Assembly (NCBI RefSeq): GCF_000816245.1
Contig: NZ_CP007769.1
Coordinates: forward strand, 60,464-124,463
From: Campylobacter sp. RM16704
Lineage (GTDB): Bacteria; Campylobacterota; Campylobacteria; Campylobacterales; Campylobacteraceae
Length of the DNA: 64,000 bases
Reading direction: 5' to 3'
In this document: positions 36,909 through 46,170 of the stretch, piece after piece
Position numbering within the stretch: position 1 is the stretch's first letter
How the letters are laid out: the number at the start of each line of letters is the position of its first letter
Notes under the pieces: model-generated
The model's input: the letters and a program-made list of their open reading frames with translations, nothing else
The model's database searches: none
Told to the model about the DNA's origin: nothing
Position numbers and translations under genes: made by a program

Positions 36909-37984
36909 GAATTTTACTTTGTATGGTAGCAATAGTAGGAATATTATTTGCTATTCCAAGACCTACTTTTAATGATTTTTTGGGTTGTTATGAAAAAAAT
37001 AAAGCTAGTATGCTAATCTATGAAGGTTTGCCTGCTTTTGTTTTAAATGAAAATACTTTAGCTGTAGTAAAAACCAAAAATGGAAAATTAAATAGTTATA
37101 CTAAATATGATCCGTTTTTGAATTTGTATTTAGTCAAAACAGACTTTAGTTTAATCCCTGCACCAATGGGAGATGAAGAAGAACTAACACGCAATAGCTG
37201 GGTAGGAATTTTAGATAATAATAAAAGCTATATAGGGCATTTAAAATACTTTGGACAAAATTTAAAAGAACGCGATCAACTCGATTTTACTTCTAAAATT
37301 GGTGAATTAAACTCGCCTTGTTGTAAAATGCTTGGTATAACCTTAGAAGATGGAAAGCTTATAGGAAATCGCTACTTAAAACATTTTGCAAAATATCCTG
37401 ATGTATATTGGGGTGATATAGGAATAGACTTTGATATGCGTGATGGTAAAATTTATGTAAAAAATGTGCGTAAAAATGGACAATTTTTGATAAATGATGA
37501 GCTAGTAAGTGTGGATGGACAAGCTTATGATGATATAAGAAAATTAAATGAGAAAATTTTATTTGCCGATCGTGGAGCAACTTTATACTTTAATGTGTTA
37601 AGAGATAATAAAGATGTAAATATTTCTACTATAGTTTTTGATAAAGATTTGGGTATATTTGCTAAACCTAAAAAGGTTGTTCCGGTTAAACCAACTTCTT
37701 TTTATAGTAATTTGGGCTTACGCGTTGATACAAAAATGAATGTTATAGAGGTAATTTCAAATTCAAAAGCACAAATGGCAGGATTTATGAAAGGTGATAA
37801 AATTTTAAGAATCAATAATCAAAAAATCAACAATTTTAATGACCTTCAAAATATTTTAGCACAAGCTGATACTTTTGATATTTTGGTTTCAAGACAAGCA
37901 AGTAATATCCCTTCTGCTAAAAATAATGATTTTGAACATTTTAATAGAGGATATTTTGATTTTTTCATAAGGCTTAATAAGTGA
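36905..37984 (+). CDS. Periplasmic PDZ-domain protein (Cj1643-like)
   Basis: The 359-residue protein has a signal peptide at about residues 1-17 (MRILLCMVAIVGILFA). A PDZ domain lies near the C-terminus, with NLGLRVDTKMNVIEVI, AQMAGFMKGDKILRINNQ and the NFNDLQNIL helix. A second, weaker PDZ-like segment (FLINDELVSVDGQAYDDI) precedes it. No protease catalytic triad is visible. The position between ybaB and ispA matches C. jejuni Cj1643, as recalled. Its role is unknown, probably in envelope protein interactions. Confidence 0.8.
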   Translation: MRILLCMVAIVGILFAIPRPTFNDFLGCYEKNKASMLIYEGLPAFVLNENTLAVVKTKNGKLNSYTKYDPFLNLYLVKTDFSLIPAPMGDEEELTRNSWVGILDNNKSYIGHLKYFGQNLKERDQLDFTSKIGELNSPCCKMLGITLEDGKLIGNRYLKHFAKYPDVYWGDIGIDFDMRDGKIYVKNVRKNGQFLINDELVSVDGQAYDDIRKLNEKILFADRGATLYFNVLRDNKDVNISTIVFDKDLGIFAKPKKVVPVKPTSFYSNLGLRVDTKMNVIEVISNSKAQMAGFMKGDKILRINNQKINNFNDLQNILAQADTFDILVSRQASNIPSAKNNDFEHFNRGYFDFFIRLNK

Positions 37985-38829
37985 TTTTAGAAAAATTTAA
38001 ACAATATCTAGAGCAAAATTTTCCTAAAACACAAAGCTTTCATCCTTTTTTTAATGAAGCTTTAAAATGGATGTTGCAAGCAGGTGGAAAGCATTTTAGG
38101 GCACAACTTCTTTTAGGTATAGTTAATGCTAAAAATCCTGCTTTGTTTGATAAGGCTTTAGATGCAGCTTTAGCTTTAGAATTTATTCATACTTATTCTT
38201 TGATACACGATGATTTGCCTGCTATGGATAATGCATCTTTGCGTAGAGGTAGGCAAACTCTACATAAAAAATATGATGAAACAACTGCCATTTTAGTAGG
38301 AGATGCTTTAAATACACAAGCTTTTTTACTACTTTCAAAACTTGATTTAAAAGAGAGCATTAGATTAAAACTTATAGAAACTTTAGCTTTTAATGCTGGA
38401 ATTAACGGAATGATTATAGGTCAGGCTATTGATTGCTATTTTGAAGATAAACCATTAAATTTAGAACAAGTTGAGTTTTTGCATATCCATAAAACTGCAA
38501 GATTGATTGCGGCTAGTTTAAAAATGGGTTGTGAAATTTGTGAGCTTGGCGAAAAAGAGTGCGAACAAATTTATGAAATAGGGCTTTTGATAGGATTGAT
38601 TTTTCAAATTAAAGATGATATTATCGATGCGACTTTAGACACCAAAGATGCAGGTAAGCCAACTCATAATGATACACACAAAAACTCATTTGTAAAACTT
38701 TTAGGTTTAGAAGGTGCTAAAAAGGCAAAAAATGATAAAATCACTTTATGTGAAGAAAAAATGAGAAATTTAGACTCTAAGCTTACTAATGAACTTGGAA
38801 TTTTGATTAATAAATATTTAAAAGGTTAA
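37981..38829 (+). CDS. ispA: Farnesyl diphosphate synthase (polyprenyl synthetase)
   Basis: The 282-residue prenyltransferase has both aspartate-rich motifs, LIHDDLPAMD and FQIKDDIID, plus GGKHFRAQLLL and GDALNTQAF. It condenses isoprenoid units toward undecaprenyl phosphate and quinone precursors. The start is GTG at 37981, overlapping the previous stop as GTGA. Length is typical for the short-chain group. Confidence 0.94.
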   Translation: MILEKFKQYLEQNFPKTQSFHPFFNEALKWMLQAGGKHFRAQLLLGIVNAKNPALFDKALDAALALEFIHTYSLIHDDLPAMDNASLRRGRQTLHKKYDETTAILVGDALNTQAFLLLSKLDLKESIRLKLIETLAFNAGINGMIIGQAIDCYFEDKPLNLEQVEFLHIHKTARLIAASLKMGCEICELGEKECEQIYEIGLLIGLIFQIKDDIIDATLDTKDAGKPTHNDTHKNSFVKLLGLEGAKKAKNDKITLCEEKMRNLDSKLTNELGILINKYLKG

Positions 38830-38832
38830 ACA

Positions 38833-40737
38833 ATGCTACAAAAACAAGCCAATACAATAAGGTTTTTATGTGCTGATATGATACAAAAAGCAAATTCAGG
38901 TCATCCAGGTGCACCTATGGGTTTGGCTGATATTATCAGTGTTTTAAGTAATCATTTGGTACATAACCCAAAAGATCCAACTTGGTTAAACCGCGATAGA
39001 TTAGTTTTTTCAGGCGGTCATGCTAGTGCATTAGTTTATAGTTTTTTGCATTTGAGTGGATATGATGTGAGTTTAGATGATTTAAAAAATTTTCGCCAAT
39101 TGCATTCTAAAACCCCAGGTCATCCTGAAATTTCTACCCCAGGTGTTGAGATAGCTACAGGACCTTTAGGACAAGGTATAGCAAATGCGGTAGGTTTTGC
39201 TATGGCAGCTAAAAAAGCAAGTTTGCTTTTGGGTGAAGATATTATTAATCATAGAGTGTATTGTTTATGTGGCGATGGAGATTTACAAGAGGGAATTTCT
39301 TATGAGGCTTGTTCTTTAGCAGGGCTTCATAAGCTTAATAATTTAATCATTATTTATGATAGTAATAATATTTCTATTGAAGGTGATGTGGCTATTGCAT
39401 TTAATGAAAATATAAAAGAGCGTTTTAGAGCTCAAGGTTTTGAAGTGCTTGAGATAGATGGTCATAATTTTGAGCAAATTGATTTAGCACTTAAAACAGC
39501 AAAAGAAAGCAAAAAGCCGTGTTTGATTATTGCACATACTAAAATAGCCAAAGGAGCTTTAGAACTTGAAGGGAGTCATCACTCCCATGGTGCACCTTTA
39601 GGCGAAGAGCTTATAAAAAGAGCAAAAGCAGCTTTAGGTTTTGATCCACAAGAAACCTTTGAAATTCCAGAAGATGTAAAAATTCTTTTTGGCGTTGCTA
39701 ATGAACTTGGAGACTTGGAGCAAGCTAAATGGCAGGATAAAGTAAATAAACTTGAACCATCAAAACAAGCTTTATTAAAAGAACTTTTAGAGCCTGATTT
39801 TACTAAGATTGAATTTCCTGATTTTAAAGGAAAAGATTTAGCTACTAGGGATAGTAATGGTATGATTTTAAATGCTATAGCTAAAGCTTTGCCAGGATTT
39901 TTAGGTGGTAGTGCGGATTTAGGTCCATCAAACAAAACCGAGCTTAAAGATATGGGTGATTTTCCAAATGGAAAAAATATTCACTATGGTATAAGAGAGC
40001 ATGCAATGGCTGCTATATCTAATGCTTTTGCAAGATATGGTTTGTTTATGCCTTTTTGTGCTACATTTTTTATATTTAGTGAGTATTTAAAACCTGCTGC
40101 AAGGATAGCAGCTTTGATGAAAATTAAACATTTTTTCATTTTTACACATGATAGTATAGGCGTAGGAGAAGATGGGCCAACACACCAACCTATAGAGCAA
40201 TTAAGCACTTTTAGAGCAATGCCAAATTCATTAACATTTAGGCCTGCTGATGGTGTTGAAAATGTAAAAGCGTGGCAAATAGCTCTTAAAAATGATATGC
40301 CTAGTGTTTTTGTATTATCTCGTCAAAAACTGAATGCTTTAAATGAGCCTGTTTTTGGAGATGTTGAAAATGGAGCTTATTTATTAGAAGAAAATTCAAA
40401 CGCACAATTTACACTTTTAGCAAGTGGTAGTGAAGTGATGTTGTGTTTAAAAACAGCTAGGCTTTTAAAAGGAAAAGGAATTGTTTGCAATGTAGTTTCT
40501 ATGCCTTGTTATGAATTATTTATCAAACAAGAAAAAACATATAAAGAAAGAATTTTACAAGGCAAAGTTGTAGGTGTAGAAGCTGCAAATTCAAATGAAC
40601 TTTATAGAATTTGTGATGAGTTTTATGGTATAGAAAGTTTTGGTGAGAGTGGTAAAGATAAAGATGTATTTGAGCATTTTGGATTTAGTGAGGAAAAATT
40701 AAGCTCGTATGTTTTAAGTTTATATGATGAAAAATAA
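38833..40737 (+). CDS. tkt: Transketolase
   Basis: The 634-residue enzyme of the pentose phosphate pathway uses thiamine diphosphate. Its motifs include NSGHPGAPMGLAD, the diphosphate-binding CGDGDLQEGISYE, NNISIEGD and the pyrimidine-domain YGIREHAMAAISNAFA. HDSIGVGEDGPTHQP completes the active site. It follows ispA by 3 bases and overlaps the next gene by 14 bases. Confidence 0.97.
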   Translation: MLQKQANTIRFLCADMIQKANSGHPGAPMGLADIISVLSNHLVHNPKDPTWLNRDRLVFSGGHASALVYSFLHLSGYDVSLDDLKNFRQLHSKTPGHPEISTPGVEIATGPLGQGIANAVGFAMAAKKASLLLGEDIINHRVYCLCGDGDLQEGISYEACSLAGLHKLNNLIIIYDSNNISIEGDVAIAFNENIKERFRAQGFEVLEIDGHNFEQIDLALKTAKESKKPCLIIAHTKIAKGALELEGSHHSHGAPLGEELIKRAKAALGFDPQETFEIPEDVKILFGVANELGDLEQAKWQDKVNKLEPSKQALLKELLEPDFTKIEFPDFKGKDLATRDSNGMILNAIAKALPGFLGGSADLGPSNKTELKDMGDFPNGKNIHYGIREHAMAAISNAFARYGLFMPFCATFFIFSEYLKPAARIAALMKIKHFFIFTHDSIGVGEDGPTHQPIEQLSTFRAMPNSLTFRPADGVENVKAWQIALKNDMPSVFVLSRQKLNALNEPVFGDVENGAYLLEENSNAQFTLLASGSEVMLCLKTARLLKGKGIVCNVVSMPCYELFIKQEKTYKERILQGKVVGVEAANSNELYRICDEFYGIESFGESGKDKDVFEHFGFSEEKLSSYVLSLYDEK

Positions 40738-41839
40738 AATTATCAAAGATATTAAAAATCAAGAATGCATTTTTAATATCTTTGGAATTTGGGACAAAAC
40801 AAGTGTAGTAAATGTAAAAAAACTAGATTTACCACAACAAAAAAGTATTATTTTTGATTTTACTAATTTAGATTTTATAGATAGTGCTGGGGTGCAGTAT
40901 TTTTTAGCTTTGGAAAATAACTTAAAACAAAAGGGTTGTGAAGTCAATAAAATAAATCTTCAAAGCCAATATTTAACTTTATTTGAACTTTGTCAAAAAC
41001 ACTATAAAGCATATGATGAAACTCAAAAACATAAAAGCAGTCTAAAAGATTTTTTTGAAAATTTAGGAAGAAAAGTCGTAAATTCTTTTGAAATTTTAGT
41101 TCAGTTTTTAAATTTTATAGGTTTGATTCTTTATACTTGTTTTAAAACATTGATAAATTTAAAAAAATTACGCTTTAAAGCTTTTTTATATCATGTAGAA
41201 AGTAGTGCTATTAACGCTTTACCAATTATTATGCTAACTTCTTTATTGGTAGGTGTAGTTTTGGCTTATCAAGCTGCTTATCAACTTTCTCAATTTGGTG
41301 CTAATATATATATTGTTGATTTAATGGGGATTGCTGCTACAAGGGAGTTGGCACCTTTAATAGCTGCTATTGTTATTGCAGGAAGAAGTGCAAGTTCATA
41401 CACAGCTCAAATTGGAGTGATGAAGCTTACTGATGAAATAGATGCAATGAAAACCATGGGATTTAAAGAAAGTGAATTTATTATATTACCTAGGGTTTTA
41501 GCTTTAACTTTTGCTATGCCTTTGGTTGTTATAGTTGCAGATATTTTAAGTGTAATTGGTGGAGTTGTGGTTGCTTGGGTAAGTTTGGAAATTAGCGTGA
41601 GTGAATTTATGAGTCGTTTTAAAGAGGCCGTAGAATTAAAGCATATCATTATAGGTCTTGTAAAAGCTCCGATATTTGGATTTTTGATTGCTTCTATTGC
41701 TTGTTTTAGAGGATTTTTCGTGCAAAAAACAACAGAAAGCATAGGTATTTATACGACAAAAAGCGTGGTAAATGCTATATTTTGGGTAATAGCTTTTGAT
41801 GCTATTTTTTCTGTGTTTTTAACAAAGGCTGGATTTTGA
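40724..41839 (+). CDS. iamB: MlaE-type ABC permease with N-terminal STAS domain (IamB)
   Basis: The 371-residue membrane protein has an N-terminal STAS-like domain (IIFDFTNLDFIDSAGVQYF, about residues 40-65). The MlaE permease domain follows, with VGVVLAYQAAYQL, ATRELAPLIAAIVIAGRS and MKTMGFKESEFIILPR. It pairs with the ATPase to move phospholipids between the membranes. In C. jejuni iamA/iamB were named from an invasion-associated marker. Tandem ATG codons stand at 40724 and 40727. It overlaps tkt by 14 bases. Confidence 0.92.
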   Translation: MMKNKIIKDIKNQECIFNIFGIWDKTSVVNVKKLDLPQQKSIIFDFTNLDFIDSAGVQYFLALENNLKQKGCEVNKINLQSQYLTLFELCQKHYKAYDETQKHKSSLKDFFENLGRKVVNSFEILVQFLNFIGLILYTCFKTLINLKKLRFKAFLYHVESSAINALPIIMLTSLLVGVVLAYQAAYQLSQFGANIYIVDLMGIAATRELAPLIAAIVIAGRSASSYTAQIGVMKLTDEIDAMKTMGFKESEFIILPRVLALTFAMPLVVIVADILSVIGGVVVAWVSLEISVSEFMSRFKEAVELKHIIIGLVKAPIFGFLIASIACFRGFFVQKTTESIGIYTTKSVVNAIFWVIAFDAIFSVFLTKAGF

Positions 41840-42558
41840 TTATACAGGCAAAAAATATTAGCACCTATTTTGGAAGCAAATGCGTACACGAAAACATTAG
41901 CTTTCAAATACAAGATAATGAAATATTTGGTATTTTAGGTGGTAGTGGTAGTGGTAAATCTGTACTTTTAAGACAAATGTTAATGCTTGAACATTTTGAT
42001 AATGGAGAGTATGAAATTTTAGGTAAAAATTTAAAAAATATAAGTGATGAAGATGCTTTATATTTGCAAAAACAATGGGGCGTTGTTTTTCAATATGGAG
42101 CATTATTTAGTTTTTTTAATATACTTGAAAATATTAGCATACCATTAGTAGAATATACAAAATTAAAGCAAAATGATATTAAAGAAATAGCAATGATGAA
42201 GCTTAAAATGGTAGGACTTGATGAAAGTGTAGCTAAACTTTATCCTAGCGAATTAAGTGGAGGTATGAAAAAAAGAGTTGCTATAGCTAGAGCTTTGGCA
42301 CTTGATAGTAAATTACTTTTTTTAGATGAACCAACTTCAGGACTTGATCCTTATAGCTCAAGAGAATTTGATGAACTGCTTTTAAATTTAAAACAAAGCT
42401 TTAAATTATGTGTCATTTTAGTGACTCATGATAAAGAAAGTATGAAAAATGTTTTAGATAGATTTTTGATAATAGAAAATAAAAAAATAGGTTTTTTAGG
42501 AAATGTAAAAGATTTAAAAGAACAAAATAAAAGACTATACGAAAGGTTTATGCAATAA
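41836..42558 (+). CDS. iamA: ABC transporter ATP-binding protein, MlaF-like (IamA)
   Basis: The 240-residue ATPase has Walker A GGSGSGKSVLLRQM, the signature ELSGGMKKRVAIARAL, Walker B SKLLFLDEPTSGLDP and the switch histidine in VTHD. It is the MlaF partner of the preceding permease. The start is TTG at 41836, overlapping the permease stop by 4 bases. Confidence 0.94.
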   Translation: MIIQAKNISTYFGSKCVHENISFQIQDNEIFGILGGSGSGKSVLLRQMLMLEHFDNGEYEILGKNLKNISDEDALYLQKQWGVVFQYGALFSFFNILENISIPLVEYTKLKQNDIKEIAMMKLKMVGLDESVAKLYPSELSGGMKKRVAIARALALDSKLLFLDEPTSGLDPYSSREFDELLLNLKQSFKLCVILVTHDKESMKNVLDRFLIIENKKIGFLGNVKDLKEQNKRLYERFMQ

Positions 42559-43385
42559 TGGAAAATAAAGCAAATTATATATTAATTGGAGTTTTTGTTA
42601 GTGTATTATTTTTTATCAGTTTATTTTTTATGGTTTGGTATGGAAATTTAAAAGATGAGAAGACTTTTAAATATTATGAAATTTATATGGAAGAATCAGT
42701 TGCAGGACTTAATGTAAAAGCTCCTGTTAAGTTTTTAGGGGTTGATGTAGGTAGTGTTGAGCATATTGGAATTGATAATTCAAGCAATAAACTAAGAGTA
42801 AAAATTTTAATTAAACTTGATTCTAGTTTAGTAGTAAAAACTGATACTTATGCAAGTTTACAAACTCAAGGCATAACTGGATTTAAATTTATTCAACTTG
42901 CTGGTGGAAGTGAAGAAGCTAGCATTTTAAAAGCCGATAAAAATACATATCCTATTATTAAATTTAAAGAAAGTTTTTTTGCTAATATAGATAAACAAAC
43001 TAACAATTTTTTCAATTTTATCGCTAGTTCTAAAGAAAGACTTGAATTGCTTTTAAATGATAAAAATTTAAAAAATATCGAACTTACTTTAGAAAATTCT
43101 TCTCAATTGTTTTCATATTTAAATAGTCAAGTACCTTTTTTACTAGAAAATTTAAAAAACACATCTTCAAAAATTTCTAAAAGTTCAAATGATTTATCAT
43201 CGTTTTTAATCCATGCAAATTCAGAATTGACAGAATTAAGCAAAAGTAGAATGCTTTTGAATGATAATCTAGATATATTAAGAATTTTATTTTTGGATTT
43301 TTCTCAGTTACTTGAACAAATAAAACAAAATCCATCAAATTTGATTTATAAAGACAAAAAAATTCAATATGCTCCAGGAGAATAA
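42558..43385 (+). CDS. MCE/MlaD-domain substrate-binding protein
   Basis: The 275-residue protein has one N-terminal membrane helix (residues 6-28) and then a single MCE domain: VAGLNVKAPVKFLGVDVGSV, TQGITGFKFIQLAGG. The C-terminal part is a long helical region that probably forms the hydrophobic channel. It anchors in the inner membrane and links the permease to the periplasm. The start overlaps iamA by one base. Confidence 0.92.
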   Translation: MENKANYILIGVFVSVLFFISLFFMVWYGNLKDEKTFKYYEIYMEESVAGLNVKAPVKFLGVDVGSVEHIGIDNSSNKLRVKILIKLDSSLVVKTDTYASLQTQGITGFKFIQLAGGSEEASILKADKNTYPIIKFKESFFANIDKQTNNFFNFIASSKERLELLLNDKNLKNIELTLENSSQLFSYLNSQVPFLLENLKNTSSKISKSSNDLSSFLIHANSELTELSKSRMLLNDNLDILRILFLDFSQLLEQIKQNPSNLIYKDKKIQYAPGE

Positions 43386-43386
43386 A

Positions 43387-43980
43387 ATGAAAATACTATA
43401 TTTTATGCTATTTGCTTTATTTTTTAGTGCTTGTTCTTTGATAAGCCCTAGTCAAACTCTACCCGCAAATAAATATTTTGATATAACTTTGGAAAAAAAT
43501 GTTTTACACAAAGCAAAGCAAAAAGATTTTACTATAATTGTTGCATTACCTAAAGGCTTAGCTTATACTAATGAGATTTTTTATAAAAAAAATAATATAG
43601 TTAATTCATATGCTTATCATTTTTGGAAAGAAAACCCTGCATTGATGATAAAAAGTTTTTTAGAATTTCATTTGCAGAATTTAGGACTTTTTAAAGCAGT
43701 GTTAAATCAAGATAGTATAGCCAAGGCTGATTATGTTTTGGAAAGTAAAATTGATTTATTGGAGCAGGAATTTAGCAATAATACGCATTCAAAAATAAAA
43801 TTTGGTATTAATTTAAACCTGATACATATTGATACGAAAAAACTTATAACAAGTCAATATTTTTATTATGAAAAATTACTTAATGATAACAATCCACAGG
43901 TTTTAATTCAAGCTTATGATGAAATGTTTAGTTTGTTTGCTAGTGATATGCAATATTGGATAATTAAAAATTTGGAATAA
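43387..43980 (+). CDS. ABC transport auxiliary lipoprotein (Cj1649-like)
   Basis: The 197-residue protein begins MKILYFMLFALFFSACSL, a lipoprotein signal with the acylated cysteine at residue 16. The body (NKYFDITLEKN, DFTIIVALPKGLAYTNEIFY, FKAVLNQDSIAKADYVLESK) resembles the PqiC/ABC auxiliary lipoprotein family found with MCE systems. It completes a four-gene lipid-transport operon. An upstream in-frame ATG at 43369 was rejected because AGGAG precedes 43387. Confidence 0.85.
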   Translation: MKILYFMLFALFFSACSLISPSQTLPANKYFDITLEKNVLHKAKQKDFTIIVALPKGLAYTNEIFYKKNNIVNSYAYHFWKENPALMIKSFLEFHLQNLGLFKAVLNQDSIAKADYVLESKIDLLEQEFSNNTHSKIKFGINLNLIHIDTKKLITSQYFYYEKLLNDNNPQVLIQAYDEMFSLFASDMQYWIIKNLE

Positions 43981-44022
43981 AAAATGCTTTTTTTGTTATA
44001 GCAATAACAAGGAAGGTGTAAT

Positions 44023-44544
44023 ATGAGAGATGAATTAGAAATTTTACAGAAGCATTTAGGACAAGTAGGTTCTAGTATAGATGGTGCAAATTTAAAACAC
44101 CAAACACAAAAATTTAGTGAAGATATCACAGATGCTAATGATTTTGTAGGTGCATTGCAGATTTTGGATTCTTCGTTGAAAAAAATTTCAAAGCTCTTAG
44201 AAGATAAAAATTACGAAGATGTACAAGATAAAGTATTAATTGCTAGTGAGAGTTTAAAAATAGTAGATAATTGTTCATTTTTAGGCAATGCTTTATTTGA
44301 TAATAATTATAATGTGAATGTTGGTAATAAAGCTTTTGCTTTTGAAATTTACAACCCTTTAAAAATTTTAGAAACTAGTGATTATGAGGGTGTGAAAGCT
44401 TATATAGATGACAAAAGAGAAGAAATTGCAACTATGCTTTCAGAACTTGCAGTGGCTATTGCTACTTATAGTCCTAGTCAAAGTTTTGGTGGATCAAGCT
44501 TTGGTTCTGTGAATGATTTTGATTTTACTAAACTTTTTAAATAA
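44023..44544 (+). CDS. Hypothetical protein downstream of the iam operon (Cj1650-like)
   Basis: The 173-residue protein is not assigned to a family. It is acidic and mostly helical, with the N-terminus RDELEILQKHLGQVGSSI suggesting a short coiled coil and a serine/glycine-rich tail (SPSQSFGGSSFGS). No signal peptide or membrane segment is visible. An AAGGAAGG ribosome-binding site and a short hairpin (TTGTTAT/ATAACAA) precede it. It matches the position of C. jejuni Cj1650, as recalled. Confidence 0.75.
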   Translation: MRDELEILQKHLGQVGSSIDGANLKHQTQKFSEDITDANDFVGALQILDSSLKKISKLLEDKNYEDVQDKVLIASESLKIVDNCSFLGNALFDNNYNVNVGNKAFAFEIYNPLKILETSDYEGVKAYIDDKREEIATMLSELAVAIATYSPSQSFGGSSFGSVNDFDFTKLFK

Positions 44545-44571
44545 TACTAAAGGCCAAAAAGCCTTTAGTAT
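44544..44571. terminator. Bidirectional terminator before sodC
   Basis: A perfect 11-bp stem pairs 44544-44554 with 44561-44571 around a six-base loop. It lies between two converging genes and overlaps the end of the hypothetical gene. It can end both transcripts. Confidence 0.8.
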
Positions 44572-44576
44572 AGAAA

Positions 44577-45116
44577 TTACTTAATAACCCCGCAAGCCAT
44601 TCTAGCACCACCACCTCCAAGTACTGTCGGATGATCGCTGTGGTTATCTCCTCCAAAATGTATCATTAAAGCATGGTTTTTTAATTCATCAAGGGTTTTG
44701 ATTTTTGGTGCTAATACAGGATTGTTCGCTTTTCCATCTTTTTCTACATAAAGTGGTGGTAAATCACCTTTGTGACCTTTGTCATCCCATGGACTTGAAT
44801 GTGCATCAGTTTTTTCAGGATCCCAGTGTCCTCCTGCTTTCATACCTAAACCTTTGTCAGTTGCACCACAATCTGCATTTTCATGGATATGAAAACCATG
44901 AATTCCGCTTTCTAAGCCTTGGAGATTTGGATAAAATGCTACTCCATAAGGAGTTTGTATTGCTACTACTTCTCCTGCATTTTTGTTGGCATTTTTATCA
45001 AGAATCTCCATATTTATAATTAAATACTCATCTTGTGCCTTTGGATCAAAAATTTCTAAGTTTGCTCCAAGTGAAAAACTTGCTACTAGTAACGAGCTTA
45101 ATATAATTTTCCTCAT
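44577..45116 (-). CDS. sodC: Periplasmic copper/zinc superoxide dismutase
   Basis: The 179-residue enzyme destroys superoxide in the periplasm. A signal peptide covers about residues 1-18. Copper and zinc ligands are in [32 protein letters not shown] and [13 protein letters not shown]. The disulfide cysteines lie in ADCG and near the C-terminus in RMACGVIK. Not all campylobacters carry sodC, so its presence is informative. It is divergent from an AraC-type regulator gene. Confidence 0.95.
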   Translation of the reverse strand: MRKIILSSLLVASFSLGANLEIFDPKAQDEYLIINMEILDKNANKNAGEVVAIQTPYGVAFYPNLQGLESGIHGFHIHENADCGATDKGLGMKAGGHWDPEKTDAHSSPWDDKGHKGDLPPLYVEKDGKANNPVLAPKIKTLDELKNHALMIHFGGDNHSDHPTVLGGGGARMACGVIK

Positions 45117-45196
45117 TTTTTTCCTTTTTAATAAAAATTATCATATTGTAACATATATTATTAATTAGAAATTATTTTTTATTATCATATATAAGA

Positions 45197-45202
45197 TATA
45201 AT
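45197..45202 (+). promoter_or_regulatory. -10 element for the AraC-type gene
   Basis: A TATAAT hexamer lies 29 bases before the regulator start in a 114-base divergent gap with sodC. The gap is A/T-rich. No clear regulator palindrome was found. Confidence 0.45.
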
Positions 45203-45230
45203 TAATCAAAAAACTTATAAAAAGATATTT

Positions 45231-46118
45231 ATGTTAGTGTTCCCTAAAGACTTAAAAAAAATAAGCAATAATGTTTTATTTACTTCTTTATTTTCATTTT
45301 GTTATTATCAAAAAGAAGTAGAAAATAAAAAAAATCAAGAAGTTTTATTTGGTGATTATGCTCTAGTTTTTATTTTGAAAGGTTCTAAAAAGATTTATTC
45401 TATAGATAGTCAATTTAGTATAAAAAAAGATGAAATTATATTTTTTTCAAAAAATTCTTTTTCTATAAGAGATTATTTAAACGATGAGAATGTTTATGAA
45501 TCCATTATTTTGTGTTTTAAAGAAAGCATTTTGGTAGAGCTAATTTTTAAATATAAAGAGATAATTTTTAAATTAGATTCTTTAAAAAATCATAAAAGTC
45601 TATTTAGTATAAAAGCAGATTTTATTACTAAAAGTATATTTGAATCTTTTATACCTTATATTAAATTTTCTCATAAAAACAACGAGAATTTATTAAGACT
45701 AAAATTTGAAGAATTGTTTTTATCTTTATTATATAGTGAAGACAATATGGAGTTTTTATCTTTTTTAAAAACTATTTTAGGTGGTTTTAAATTAGAGCTT
45801 TATAAAATGTTTGCATATTGTGATAATGACTTTGAAAGTGTAGCTTCTATGGCTAAATTTAGTAAAATGGATATAGCTAGTTTTAGTCGTAATTTTAAAC
45901 AAAGTTTCGGAATTAGCGCTAAAGAATGGCTTGATAATAAACGCTTTGAAAAGGCTAAATTTTTACTTGAATTTTCTACAAAAAATATTACTCAAATTTG
46001 TACTGAATTAGGATTTAATTCTCCAGCATGGTTTATAGCAAGATATAAAAAAAGATATGGTATTACTCCAAAGCAAGAACAAAAATCAAAAAACTTATAT
46101 TTTTTATCTTATAAATGA
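45231..46118 (+). CDS. AraC family transcriptional regulator
   Basis: The 295-residue protein ends in two helix-turn-helix motifs. The first is DFESVASMAKFSKMDIASF. The second lies around KNITQICTELGFNSPAWF with RYKKRYGITPKQ closing the domain. The N-terminal 190 residues are a likely cupin-type sensor without a recognisable ligand site. The gene precedes a secreted beta-propeller protein gene by 52 bases and may control it or the divergent sodC. Confidence 0.87.
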   Translation: MLVFPKDLKKISNNVLFTSLFSFCYYQKEVENKKNQEVLFGDYALVFILKGSKKIYSIDSQFSIKKDEIIFFSKNSFSIRDYLNDENVYESIILCFKESILVELIFKYKEIIFKLDSLKNHKSLFSIKADFITKSIFESFIPYIKFSHKNNENLLRLKFEELFLSLLYSEDNMEFLSFLKTILGGFKLELYKMFAYCDNDFESVASMAKFSKMDIASFSRNFKQSFGISAKEWLDNKRFEKAKFLLEFSTKNITQICTELGFNSPAWFIARYKKRYGITPKQEQKSKNLYFLSYK

Positions 46119-46170
46119 TAGATTTATTTTTTTAAATTTATTACAATTTGTAAAAAAAGAAAGGATAGTT

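Noticed and set aside
37359..37580. Reverse-strand frame within the PDZ gene and many similar antisense frames.
   Set aside because: They lie opposite strongly coding genes, have biased composition and no ribosome-binding sites; they are shadows.
44705..45019. Plus-strand frame of 104 codons opposite sodC.
   Set aside because: It is the complement of a clear SodC gene and has a histidine/leucine-rich, unnatural composition.
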